DNA of 40,803 nucleotides from Rhizophagus sp. LPA8_4_AMF (Eukaryota; Glomeromycota; Glomeromycetes; Glomerales; Glomeraceae). Numbering within the stretch: position 1 is the first letter of the stretch; each line of letters begins with the position of its first letter. Under the pieces are notes generated by a model. That model ran no database searches. It was given only the letters and a program-made list of their open reading frames with translations, and had not been told where the DNA came from. The translations under genes were made by a program, and so were the position numbers. Location of the stretch: positions 1 through 40,803 of the forward strand of contig JADRCO010000255.1 in NCBI GenBank assembly GCA_021464525.1, written 5' to 3'. This document shows, in pieces, positions 1 through 11,886 of this stretch.

Positions 1-1655
1 GAGAGAGATTTGATGGATGAAGGATATGAGAGAGATTTGAGAGAGAGAGGAAAAAGAATGCATTGCATATAAATTTGATTGAAGCAAGGAGTAAAAGGAT
101 TATATTTCTTAGAAGATTTGTATAAATAAGTAAAATGATAAAAAGAATGTATAGGTAAGTGGTTGACAATTGTTGGAAGTTAAATAATGGTTCAGATGAT
201 TCAGGGAGATGGTGAGGATAACATTTGTTAAGAGGGATATTATTAAAAGCAGTGATAAAGTTTGGGCACATTTGATAAGACATTTTGAATTAGATTTTAA
301 AATAATATTTGAAATAAGTAAAACTTTGATAACAATAAGTAAAATTTTGATAACTTGAAAAATTGTAATTTGGTTTTTATTTTTTTTCTTGAGAAAATTT
401 AAGGGTATATATATACCTTTTTGAATACATAGTAAATAATAATAAAATAGATATTTGATCAGTAACTTATTATGATTCATATGAGTCATATTTGTTATAT
501 CAATTAATTTACCTAAATCTAGTAATATGAAATAGCTTAATTTTTAGTAAAATGACTAATGATATATAATTGTGGCTTATAATATGTAGTCATAAATAAG
601 TAACATATGATTTACTGATCTATTCACTTATACAATTAGAATTATACATAATTTTATAATATATATTGGTTAGATTACATGATATAGTGTAATTAATATA
701 ATAAATAATAAAATAAAAAAATTATATGAAAAAAATTGGTTTACATCAATTACATCAATTACACAAAAACTTATCATGAGTAATATTTATAAAGATCATG
801 AGTCACATTTGTTACATAAGCTATGAAACTAGTAATATGAAACTTAACAGTCACATTATTGAATATAATAAATAATATATTTTTTTTTATTAAAAATATA
901 TATTTTTTTTTTACCAACAATAAATTTCATGTATAGAAACCTTTTCATTTAATAGGTAAGATAATATTTTTTTTCTATTTAACAACAATAGGTTGAACAT
1001 ATAACTGTTAAAAGGTATTATGTATCAAAGACTTATAAGAATATTTACGCCTAAGCTTTTATTAATCACTATAAGTTTTACATCAGTAAATACGTAAAAT
1101 CTTGTAGCCCCAGAATTTCATGTGACTAGTCAAATTAGGATTAGTATAGGAGTATAATTACCACATAAACTATATAACTTTTTTATTTTATACAGTGTAT
1201 CATATTACTACTGCAGGAACCATTAGAGCATCTGAAGCATTATAATCATGAAAAAGCCACTAAAAAATCATATCTCTAAAAAAACATCATTAAATTTATT
1301 GTAAATATTACAAAATTTTGATCTATTACGTATTTTAATTGCAAATTTTATTTTTTGCATTTTTAAGGCGTAATAGTGTTATAGTATTATTGACGGAAAA
1401 ATCTATAACAAACTATTTAACAGAATTTTTTAACGAGTCTAGTAATAGAAAACGTATTGATAATAAGTCTTATTTATTGTATATTGGTTAGAGAGAATAA
1501 ATGTTAACTTATATTCAATTCAGAATCAATATCGAAGAATCAATATCGATGGATTTTAAAATAATGGTTCAAGAAAAAGAACATTCGTTAAAAATTTACT
1601 TAAAAGTCCACAAATAAAGATTGATTACGTATAATTTACATATGAAATTATGAAT
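1..1655. other. AT-rich intergenic DNA
   Basis: The first 60 bases are purine-rich with repeated GAGAGATTT-like words. The rest is AT-rich with many stops in all frames. A minus-strand open frame at 109-489 is made almost only of Leu, Ile, Asn and Lys and reads as composition, not coding. I see no gene, RNA gene or mobile-element end here. Confidence 0.6.
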
Positions 1656-1659
1656 GATT

Positions 1660-2320
1660 ACGCTTTATTTTGGAAATCATATATGGTTTGGGTGATTATA
1701 GAGGATGGGCGAAAATTAGATCGTATGCAGTAAATAAAAATGAGCTTTTGAATTTTGAATTAGTAGATGTTTTTTATTATAATATGATACAAGAAATAGA
1801 TTGGCTATATATAGTCTATATTTTATTAGTAACAAAAATAAAACTTCAAAGAATACGACAAATCAACAAGACTCAGAAAGATCTTATAAAGTTAAAATTT
1901 GTTGAAAGAGTTACCTACTTACGCTCTGTTACATAAAAGAAAGGTAAATATGATAGAATCAAGTCAATATCCAAGATGTAACAAATTTGAGGAAACTTGG
2001 AACATAGTTGGATATGAGAAGCGAATGAATTTACAGTAATGGATATAATCGGGAAAACGTTAATTGAAATTGAACAAGAGTTGACAAATTAACAAGATGA
2101 TCTATTAAATGAGATAGAAGGATAAATGTGAGATTTATGCAATTTTTACATGAAAATTCTAGAATTTTAAACGGGAAAACTAAAGTATGAGAATTAATTC
2201 GTGGATTTTTAATACGAATTTGTACAAATTACCTGTAAAAAAGCAGTTAATTAAAACAATTTGGGAATGATGTTATGAAAATATTAAAAATATTTTTGAA
2301 ATAAGTTACTAATAATTAAT
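1660..2320 (+). pseudogene. LINE-like reverse transcriptase, decayed C-terminal end
   Basis: Broken reading frames on the plus strand give, in order, a segment like LPTYALLHKRKVNM, a CNKFEETW segment (about 1970-2010), NGKTKV-ELIRGF (about 2165-2210, with a TGA where Trp is expected) and PVKKQLIKTIW (about 2235-2275). This order matches my recollection of the region after the polymerase domain in the LINE-type reverse transcriptases abundant in Rhizophagus, where a short Cys motif precedes a helical tail. An A-rich run follows at 2320-2331, as expected of a retroposon 3' end. There are many stops and frameshifts, and no polymerase core (YxDD) is visible, so this is a 5'-truncated relic. The family assignment comes from motif memory and is moderate. 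Confidence 0.45.
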
Positions 2321-2547
2321 AAAAAAAAAAGGAGTGAAGTAACAGAGGAAGCGAAAAAGGACCCGCGACTAAATTAGCGACGTATTTACATTTACTGCGA
2401 TTCTTCGTTAAAATAAACTATCCAAATCTGACTGGTTGATCACCGTAGATCTCGTGATTTATGTTACGAAACGACGAATAAAATTTTTTCACTCCTGTCC
2501 TCACATACGTTAGTTTGCACCGCAAAAAAATACTATATAAACCGAAA

Positions 2548-4311
2548 ATGGCTACGTCTCCCGTCACGTTATTTTGTCTCGTGAAAGGAAACACTACTGC
2601 AAATGCTTTCGCTGTCGATATTGATAGGGAAAAGTTGGTCAGCCACTTCAAAGAGGCTATATAAGTAAAAAATCTGCAACTTTCGCTAATGTTGACGCCA
2701 AAGACATTAAGCTATGGAAGGTGGAAATTCGTGACGATCGCGGTGATCTCTTGAGCAATATCAAATTAAAAGACTACTTGCAACAAATAGTACTTCCCTG
2801 ACTTACCAGCTGAAGAATCTATCCATGTCATGGTTCAGACATCGTTCATTAAGCGAGATGATGATCCAGGATTGATGAAATATTGGCAACACCTAAAGAA
2901 CGCGCGCGTTATAAATGGTGAAAACTTTGTTCTAGAAAAGGATACCAAATTTTTGGGAAAGGAGAGTGGATATTAATCTCTGTTCATCCGTGAATGTTAT
3001 CGCGACCTGAAATTAATTGTCTTTGATATGAAAATAGACAGAATGTGTATCACTGGGAATCCGGGTATCGGAAAAAACTTCTTTGGATATTAATATTTAG
3101 CTCTGTTTACTTGCATTACGAAATGAAAGGATTATTATATATGAAAACTATCGTGAAAAAGCGCCGATTATCTTTGACGGAAAGCTTTCTATAGCCACGA
3201 CATTAATCGATACCTGAATGATAAACGAGTTTGGTATATTGTAGACGGCACGGAACCAAAAGATGTTAACGCTAGAACCATCCTAATCTGTTCACCCAAG
3301 TATTTTCATTATTCGAATATGATGAAGAAGTTGTAATAAGAATTATGCCAGTATGGAGTTGGAAGAAGATCAACGATTGGATGAAGTTTCTCTATAAGGA
3401 TGTTGTAACCGAGGAAACGGTTAAGGAATGATTTTTGAAGTGGGGAGGGATTCCTCGGTTTGTCTTGCAGAAAGCTAACCGAGATGATCACCAAACAAAA
3501 CTTGATATTGCAATTAAAAAATGCAAAATAGAAATTTTTGATATTGTTGGCGAAAGTGAAGGTAGAGATTTCTTGATCCATAAGCTCGTTTATATCCACA
3601 CAAACTCCAGATTGATTATGATAAAAGAGCGAAAAACTTTTATAATATTGATAATTACGATCTTGAATACGAACAATTCCTACTTGATATGTATTTTCCA
3701 CTTAAGCGGGATAAAAATGGTAAAGATCCCTATATTAAGACACCTATAAGATTTGCATCCGTTTACGTTATGGAAAATATGACCTCTAATCTTGAAAAGC
3801 TTATATTGCAAAGATTGCGTAATAAAATCAAAGTAGGTATTAGTGAGTAACTCATTTGAGTATATAGCTCATAATATATTGAGAAAGGGAGGTTATTTTG
3901 ATGTTCGTTCTTTAGAATCTACTGGTGATGACCCAAGACCACTTACAAGCATCAAGCCGCCTTCACAAGATCAAATATTAAAATATTCTAACTCGATCAA
4001 AGATGAAAAGTATTATAAACCGATGGATCCAAAGTTTCTTTCAATCGACGCGATTATTGCCCCCAAATTACGTCTTCCAGGCGACTATCGCAAAAAATCA
4101 TCCTTTAAGATGAGTGGATTAAAAAAACTATACAAAAAAATTGGGTGGCGAAAAAGGAAATAATAAAATTTTTTTTTGTTATTCCGGAGGAATTGTACAA
4201 TGATGGTTTTAAAAAAAACAGAAATTTGTTAATTCCAAAGATAAGGATGCCGAAATTATAACTAATTGGTTTAATCGTATTTTTCAATATGCCTTGAAAA
4301 TTAATTTGTGA
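2548..4311 (+). pseudogene. Crinkler (CRN) effector pseudogene with P-loop NTPase domain
   Basis: Translation from the ATG at 2548 gives the ubiquitin-like CRN header (MATSPVTLFCLVKGNTTANA), which breaks at a TAA at 2662 after FKEAI. The header resumes in another frame as DAKDIKLWKVEI (about 2700-2735), a CRN hallmark. Further frames give an EESIHVMVQ segment (the position of the HVLVVxxP motif), a Walker A loop GNPGIGKN (about 3055-3080, Asn where Thr or Ser is usual), a Walker-B-like VWYIVDGT (about 3230), CSPKYFHYS, MPVWSW and a long C-terminal part ending ITNWFNRIFQYALKINL with TGA at 4309. The order header, NTPase, C-terminal nuclease-like region is that of host-directed or self-directed CRN proteins. 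At least five frameshifts or stops make it non-functional. A TATA-like TATATAA lies at 2534-2540, too close to the ATG to judge. Confidence 0.8.
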
Positions 4312-6288
4312 GAGTATCACGCGTGCGATATTAATGTATGCATCTGATTTAAGATTGTAATAGTTTAATGTACACATTTTTATTTCCTTCTTTTATAATT
4401 TTTATAGTTAAAATGGCATTGCATAATGGATCACGTCACAAATTTCAGTGTACTAGTATTAAAAAATGTTCATATAATACGAAAAACACGTACACAAACT
4501 TAAAAATAAAATCAAAGTAAAGCTTTTGCTTACATTTTGTTAGATTATACTTATCCTTTTATTTCTCAATTTATTAAATTTAATAATTTAATTTTATTTA
4601 AACTTATCTACAATCATTCCATTAAACATTTATTAACCTTTACTTTATTTCTATTATCACGTTGTGATATTCACTTTATATTTCTCATTCAATAACTCTA
4701 TAACTTTCCAGTTTAGTTACCTATTTTTTATCATGACGTAATGTTATCATAACAATCATGATGTATAACGATAAAATAAACATAATAAACGGAAAACATT
4801 GAAATTTATAATTATAGAACGAATTTATTTATCGAAAAATGACAATAAACACAAAGAACGTAACAGAACTCTATTTTATTACGAACGATAAACAAAATCT
4901 GTGTTGCGATTGTACATTTCATGCATCATTAAATTATTGTTCAAAGGAAAAAAAATTCTCTCGAATTTTTCATTAGTTTTTTTGATAATCGGTGATTTTC
5001 CCAGCTGATCCAAATTTTTTCAGTTACCAGAATATGTATCTTGCAGGGGACTTCAACAACAATATTTTGTATTAAGAAAATATATCGAATTTGAAGGCAA
5101 GGGTCATAGGGATGTTACGTAGTTTTAGTTCGGAAATTGGTTTATTGAAAATTGCTTGTGTTGATTATCACTTTCTCTGCTTATAATATTAGCGAATCTC
5201 GCTCTAGTCGTTTATAGTAATCTTTAACCAAATTTAATTAATGGAGCTAAGCAAATTCAACCTGTCTATAATGAGAAATCGATAATTTTAATTGTTAGGA
5301 ACCGGGTTTAGATTTTAGAAACTGGTTCGATTATAAAGTAGATCGAAGAAATTTGCTTATTATGGAGATTGTTTTTCTTTATTGAATTTATTGGCATCAA
5401 TTTTTCAAATAAATTTACTTATTAGAGTAAAGTAATTCGACTCATCTGTATCAAACAATTCAAAAATTGTCAAATTTCTTCCGAACCAGTAAGGGATTAG
5501 CAAAAATGTTCAGCTACAATGAAAGGGCTATATTCTGATATCTACAATAGCTAGTGGACATTTTTTTTATCAAATAAAGTAAAGAAATAGTTTTTTTTTT
5601 TAAAAAAAAAATAATTTTTTCGTTTTTTATTAGAAAATTAATGGAAATATTTATTCATAAAAATATTTTGTTAGAAAATTAGAAAAAAATATTTTCTCTA
5701 TTTTTATTAGTAAATTGGGAAAAAAATCTTTTTCTCGTTTTTTTTTATTAAAAAGAATAATTAGCTGTTAAAATAATTCTTTTTTCGTTTTTTATGTTAT
5801 TTAAAAAATAAAATATTTTTTTTGCATTATTTTAACAATAATTAATTTATCAAAATCACAAACTAATTTATTTTAACATTATCGTGATTTGTAAAAAATT
5901 AATAGGTCCAGTATCATTTATCTAAATGATTTTTTTTTTTTATAAAAAATAATATTTAAATAATATTTTTACTACTAGATAAATTTTTTATTAAATTTAA
6001 TAAAAATAAAGTATTTCTACATTTTTTGTAAAAAAAAAAAAAAAAAATTATTTTATTTCAGTCCCTCCCACAAAATAAATCTTGATATTTCGGCAATATT
6101 TCAAATCAAGGAATTTTGGAATTTTTTGCTTAAAATATTAAATCTCAGTTTGAAATGACAAATCAAATTTATAATGTATCTCAATTATTGACATTTATTT
6201 GAATGATTGGCTTAATGTCAATAAAAAAAATTTTTACAGAAAATAAAGTCATATGGCAAAAATTATTTAGATCAAATATTAATGACAG
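4312..6288. other. AT-rich intergenic DNA
   Basis: This is about 2 kb between the CRN pseudogene and the 3' end of the carbonic anhydrase gene. It is dominated by A/T runs (especially 5560-6060) with stops in all frames. No transposon termini or structured RNA were recognised. Confidence 0.5.
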
Positions 6289-7210
6289 TTAACCTATTGT
6301 ACGATCATTTCTAGGTTGAGTGGGGCGTGAATTGAAACCAAGAATCTTACGAAATTCAACTAACTGAGATGGGCTGATTGGAATTTGTTTAGCAGCGACC
6401 CACCAGGTAACAGTTTCACTGCATGGAGGTGTAGTAAGACTTCCGGAGTATTTATAAGCCTATATGTGATTGGAAAATAATAATTAACGATAATTATTTG
6501 ACTTTGTAATAAAATTTGAACAGTTACCCATTTTGGTCCCGCCTCCTTATTAATAAGTGAAAATACTGAATCGATGTCTACAGAAACGTTGTCTGTATTG
6601 GTGTTTTTAACTTTAGGAGTCTATATTAAATAGGGATAATAATAATTAAACGTAAATGAAATACTAAATTCGTATACAAAAAAAAATAATAATCACTTAC
6701 CCGTGCAATAATTAGATCAATAAAGCTACTTTTCTCCATGGGATTGACTTCATAAAGGACACCAATAACTGAGAATTTTTTAGCAACTGGATCTTTAAAA
6801 ACAAAATGAGCCTCAAGATCCGTATGTATTCCGTCAATGCGATGTTCAGAAGGAGTATGAAAATGAACTTCTTGAAAGTTATAACGCACAGGACCAATAG
6901 AAATAAACCCAATTTCCAATTGATTTGGTAAGAGCTGAACAGTATGACCATTATTGTTCATTTTACCATTTCGTACATTTTTTATATTGCGTAAATCAGG
7001 TGGTGCAATTGCATTGTCAGTTTTAGCAAAATTAATCGGGGATTGCATTTGTCCTACTCCACACAGTTTGTATTGCTCATCGAGTTGGCTCCAATATCTT
7101 GGACTGGTATGTTCCTCGTAACTAAAATTAGCATGTTCAGCAGCAAAATTTGACGATACTAGAATAAACGAAAGGATAATGGTGGGAATTAAAAATGATT
7201 TCATTAACAT
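6289..7210 (-). CDS. Secreted alpha-carbonic anhydrase, three exons, 257 aa
   Basis: Catalyses reversible hydration of CO2 to bicarbonate at a zinc site, probably in the wall or periplasmic space. Exons on the minus strand are 7210-6701, 6620-6528 and 6459-6289, with introns GTAAGT...TATAG and GTAACT...TATAG, both phase 0, giving 257 residues. Residues 1-24 form a hydrophobic signal peptide ending NFAA. The alpha-class fold is plain: QSPINF at 56-61, the proton-shuttle His89 in NNNGH, zinc ligands His116 and His118 in EVHFHTPSEH and His135 in EAHFVF, and YSGSLTTPPCSE in exon 3. Cys50 and Cys214 match the disulfide pair of secreted members. There is no C-terminal membrane segment, so it is likely soluble. 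A second in-frame Met at codon 3 could be the start. No frame damage is seen, so it should be active. Confidence 0.93.
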
Positions 7211-7286
7211 AGTAAGATTAGACTTTTTTTTTTGTGAAAAGAAATTATTTAATTCTTTAATGATTTGTTGAGACGAAAATGTCCTG

Positions 7287-7295
7287 TATTTATAT
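7287..7295 (-). promoter_or_regulatory. TATA-like box of the carbonic anhydrase gene
   Basis: ATATAAATA on the minus strand lies about 77 bases upstream of the carbonic anhydrase ATG, a plausible core-promoter distance. The DNA is AT-rich, so chance occurrence is likely enough to keep confidence low. Confidence 0.3.
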
Positions 7296-8700
7296 TTCTA
7301 ACTACTTATTTTTTTGACGTGTAATTTCCATTTGAAAATCCATTCGTTTTTAAATTTCAATTCGCTTGTCAATATCTTCCAGAGGCTTATTGTGGGGGCT
7401 TCTGCATCTTCAATTCAACTTATTCTTTAGAAGCATAAACAGTGAAAATATTTACTTGTTTTGGAAATTTGGTGACATTAAATAAACAGCCACGATGTGG
7501 CTAATATGTTTAAACTTTTTTTTCTAAAGAACACGAATAAAATATCATTATTAAATTGATGATAAATAGAAAATTTCCAAGTGTTTTGTGTTATATTTGC
7601 ATCTCGCTTTATTTCTTTTCATTTTTACCGGATTTGAAAACCTTTGCTTTATAAACTCGGTTTCGTAAAATTTATCATATTTCCTTACTTGACTATCTTT
7701 CAACGAAGACATACTTAATATTTTTCGATTTAATATTATTGCAAAAATTTCGTAGAAATAAAATTGAATATATTTATCCATGTATAAATTTATTGGACAC
7801 GCATTATTACAAGTATATTAAATTATTTTTTTACTTCGCCAGCTAAAAGTATATACCTATAATAATTATGTATACGCCCCTGTATAATTCCAAATTGTTT
7901 ATTTCTCTTCGCTCAAATCCGCATAAATTTGAATCATGTTTTCTAGTATAGATCTTAATAAAAATCGCTTCAAATTATAAACTTGTTATGAACAAGCACA
8001 GTGCATTTGGTTAAATACATCAAGATCGTCAATTTCTAATTTATCTTGTGGTATACAGGTTAGAATTGATCATCGACAAAAAAAGAATAACGTTTACCTA
8101 AGCCTGTTATATACTATATCAATTATGAGTTCCAAGTACAATGGGGAGAATCGCTCTTCAAGATTTATTATCACAGAAAAAAATTTAGCATGTACCATCG
8201 ATTCTGCTTATTTGCAAAATTCGGTGAAGGCAAGTTTGACAAATCACATGATTTATACTATCGTCCTAAATAATATGGCAAAACATGTAATGTGAGCGGT
8301 TTTAATTGGTTGTCGATCATTTTGACCACCTGACGCTAACGCGTCTCCTCATTCTCTTTACCAAATATGATAAAAAAAAACTTTGGTTCTTGTGCTAAAG
8401 CAGAATGTCACAATTCGCTTTCGTACTTTTAAGTAAGTAGTGAAAATAAGGCAATAGCCAAAAAAATTTTTAATAATTACGATATTGAAGTTGGGCTTCA
8501 ACTTTGTATTGCGCTCATTTTTTCTATACTTTGTTTGTATAACGGTCTGGCTCACAAATCTCTAAATAATGACTATGGCAAACATTGATAATTAAGAAAA
8601 TTACAGAATTTTCAATAGAAATTTTATATCATAATATACTAGGTAAATTAAAATAATTAAATATAATAAATATTTAATACTATGATTATATTAACCAATA
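7296..8700. other. Intergenic DNA upstream of the carbonic anhydrase gene
   Basis: AT-rich DNA with only short open frames. The single notable one (8125-8295, plus) is listed separately. The minus-strand frames at 7551-7781 and 8358-8555 have no recognisable motif and are probably chance. Confidence 0.4.
8125..8295 (+). CDS. Possible small protein, 56 aa, unknown
   Basis: ATG-initiated frame starting MSSKYNGENRSSRFIITE and ending at a TGA. Its composition is more balanced than the surrounding A/T-driven frames, which is the only argument for coding. It might instead be a leftover 5' fragment of the decayed gene that starts near 8.7 kb. No domain, signal peptide or splice context supports it. 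Confidence 0.15.
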   Translation: MSSKYNGENRSSRFIITEKNLACTIDSAYLQNSVKASLTNHMIYTIVLNNMAKHVM

Positions 8701-8710
8701 TTTATTTTAG

Positions 8711-10956
8711 GTTACTTACAGAAGGTTTACGTAAAAACAGCGAAAAGAACATGTCAGGTTGATTATTAAATCCAGTAGCATTTAAGGTTATGATTGAGGA
8801 AACGGATCCACGTTTAATAGGATTTTTGACATGATAGTGAATGCAATAATACCTAATACACGTTCAACATACAATAAAGAAGCAGCAAAAAAAGAAAAAA
8901 AATGTAGCAATTTACTATATTATGGTGGCACAACGAAATGTCTTCTAATGAATTTGCATTAAATATTGGATTATTTTTAGATTCAACTGGATCACTAATG
9001 AATCTATAGAGTACATAAAATTGGAGCATCAGTATGAGCGAGAACAGTTGATTTACATAAAACAAATTTGCACGAAATCATAAAACTAGTATAAAGAAAT
9101 ATTTCAAAAAAATATAAATATACAGTACATTATTATACAATTTTAATAGTAATTGTAATATTAATGCCTTGCTTAGCATTCTTTATTAGAGTAATTTTCT
9201 ATACGTATTTAATAAAGATGATTTTCATTCAATTAAAGAAAAAAGATCCAATGCTACTTGGCTTTCAACAGCTCATCATATGACAACATGTATATGTAAA
9301 CAAATAACTAGCTGCCCACAAATTCCCATTATTTATAATGGTGCTTCAACTTATAATCCTACAAATATAGATGCATATAATATTAATAATCGTTAAATTC
9401 ATAAATATTATGAAATCTGATAAGTCATACACAACACGTAAGTTCAGCAAAAAAATGAAACTTGCTAGTTTTGATCGTATTGATATATTTACAGCACATA
9501 GCTATGATAATGCTATTTTAGAAAAAAAAAGATGAACGATCAATGAAAAATGTACGCCTAGTTGGAATGAAAGAATAACAGTTACATTCAATGCAAGATT
9601 ACATAAATGCATTAAAATAATTTTAGAAAGTGGCAACAATACACACCTTAATGGTTATGTAGTCCCAATTGTTACAGATTGGCCACCAATGATTTATTCG
9701 AAAGCTTTAAATGAACAAGCACAAATAACAAGAAATCCAATTCCATTTAAAATATGATCTTTATTCAAATCCTTAGACCCTTGCGTGTATCACTTAACAG
9801 TAGAGAACAGGTAACGCTGGTACATTGCTTATCAATCAATACTTCAGTATTATGAAAACTCATCTCATTTTTTAACCTTTTGGTTCATTTCCTTTTTGGA
9901 GAACGTGTAAAACTAGCAAAGAAGCTCAAACCCTGGAGAATAAATCTTTCATTAGAATTAGAATATAGTGAATGGATAAAAATTAGAACAAATACATAAA
10001 ATAAATTCAGAATACCAAATGGCGCTTGATCTTTAGACAATTTAGTTCCGGCAACTCTTGATGTATATGTAATACTTTTTTCGTTCTGGTTCATTCGATG
10101 AATATGTTGAAACTATTTTCTGTATATGAACATTTGCATCACGTCTGAAGCATAAAATTATAATAAAAGCGCCATTAGTATTCTTGTCAGATATTTTTTA
10201 TTGGGAGGATATTAATCATCCTTTTTTGAAACAATAAAAATAATTTTACCTAATTTTAATGATTATCCAGTAGAGAATATGCATAGCAAAATTTGAACAA
10301 GTATATCTATAAATGCAAGTGGCGATGATTATAAAACAAGCATGTATAATTGATAAGTGTTTTAAATTTTTAAATTCTTTTCAATTCAAAAACATTAAAT
10401 AAAAAAATTTCGTAAAAATTCTCACGTTTTAGATGTTTTAGATGAATTTAAAGAAACATATCAAAAACATCGGCATTATCCTTATACTCCATCAAAGATT
10501 GGTTTCCTAACAAATAAAACAAGTTTATTCTTGTTATAATATTTTCAAATGCACTTGGGAAAAAGGAAAGAAAATCCTACAACCTATTACCTTGCCACGT
10601 TAGATCAGCAAGTAGATATTAAAAATCTATCAACCGGTATTATACAGGACATCATCTATAACCAAATGTTTGTGGCGCATGTGATGCTAAATTAAATAAT
10701 GATAGATCTGTTAGCATGGTTATCATCGGATGTGTTATAGATGTAATTATTGTGAACAATATTATAAGCGAGGTATACTCGATAATGGTAAATCTTTATT
10801 AGACAGATCACAAAATGAAAGTATGAACTTACCGAAGAAGAACAAGACAATGTAGTTGAAGAACAAGAGGAAGGAATAGAAGAAATGAATGATTCTGAAT
10901 TAACTACAACTGGTTTGCCTATTTATATAGAACAAATGGTGAAGACAAGACAATAA
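8711..10956 (+). pseudogene. Decayed member of a multi-copy glomeromycotan family with RING-like tail
   Basis: Short in-frame blocks in changing frames keep one linear order: NAIIPNTRSTYNKEAAKK (about 8840-8885), IGASV-ARTVDLHK (about 9025-9060), STAHHMTTCICKQI (about 9268-9310), MKLASFDRIDIFTAHSYDNA (about 9457-9515), the block ILESGNNTHLNGYVVPIVTD (about 9620-9680), AKKLKPWRINL-LELEYSEW, DNLVPATLDVYV, ATLDQQVDIKNL, a Cys-rich stretch CGACDAKL...CNYCEQYYKRG near 10670-10775, and an acidic tail ending MVKTRQ with TAA at 10954. I recall this order from a large Rhizophagus family of unknown role, probably linked to mobile elements, with a RING-like Cys/His cluster before an acidic C-terminus. 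Dozens of stops and frameshifts show this copy is dead. The minus-strand frames here (8853-9065, 9885-10094) are shadows. Confidence 0.55.
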
Positions 10957-11557
10957 AAATACTATACAAGTTTATCTGTTTCTTTTTCATTATTTATAAT
11001 ATGAAGGTTATTACCTTCCAGTCTATCGGGTACTGGCATTATTTATTCTATAGCAGGAAACTTCAAACACTGAATCAAGGCAATAACGAAAGTTAACACG
11101 ATGGTGCGTTCGTCGAATGTCACTTATAACTGCGTATTTTCGATGCACGTGATAGTGCTGATAAGTCCACTATATATCACATGACCATATGGCACAGTAA
11201 ACACGTTTAATATAAAAAGATGATTGCCAAAACCTGATGTTTTTATTAGAGCATGAGATTCTACTCACATACATGATTTGGGACTAGCCTATGATACATA
11301 TTATTTCTATTGAATAAATTATTTGTTTGAACGATACGAATTCATTTTCACCTTGTTCACGCACGCCCTATCCTTTAAACATTCCTTGAAAAAAAAAACA
11401 TAATAAAAAACATGATTGCATAATCGGAAATTTGCTACATCACGCATTGCTTCGAGAGTTTCGTTAGTCTTCCCCATTTTCTTGAGCATAACATTCTATC
11501 CGGATAGCTTTCGCAACATATGTTATAATTGATAAATACTATGCCAATGGGTGATCT
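10957..11557. other. Intergenic DNA, nothing recognised
   Basis: About 600 bases between the decayed family gene and the 119-bp repeats. No coding pattern, RNA gene or element end was seen. Confidence 0.4.
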
Positions 11558-11772
11558 CCGGGATTGCAACAACCCATTCCACAACGGTATGTTGTATCAA
11601 ACATTCGTAGAGGAAATATAAAGGGACTTAGTTTGCAACGGCGGATGTGGCAACTATCAAATGTAATAGTCAACGTCCGGGATCACAGCAGCCCATTCCA
11701 CAACGGTATGTCGCACGCAACATTCGTTGAGAAAATTTATAGGGACTTAGTCTGTAACGGCGAACGTGAACA
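11558..11772. repeat. Two tandem copies of a 119-bp-period repeat
   Basis: CCGGGAT begins both copies (11558 and 11677). About 95 bases match with scattered substitutions, including the shared core CCCATTCCACAACGGTATG at 11573 and 11692 and GGGACTTAGT further on. The block is clearly more GC-rich than its surroundings and lies just beyond the 3' end of the CRN gene. It could be a remnant of a tandem satellite or part of an old LTR. The open frames across it on both strands arise from the repeat and are not treated as genes. Confidence 0.7.
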
Positions 11773-11886
11773 AAGTTGTGCTTAATAGTGGATCTCGTAG
11801 GAGTTATAAGCAAAAAAAAAAAAGAAAACTTAATCGTCAGTAAGTTGTAGCAGGCAAAACATGAAAACATGATGTAAGGGAACCTA

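Noticed and set aside
109..489. 126-codon minus-strand open frame at the window start
   Set aside because: Composition is almost only Leu/Ile/Asn/Lys, it has no motif, and it lies in uniform AT-rich DNA.
6712..6951. Second minus-strand frame inside the carbonic anhydrase
   Set aside because: It overlaps the zinc-ligand exon in another frame and is a shadow.
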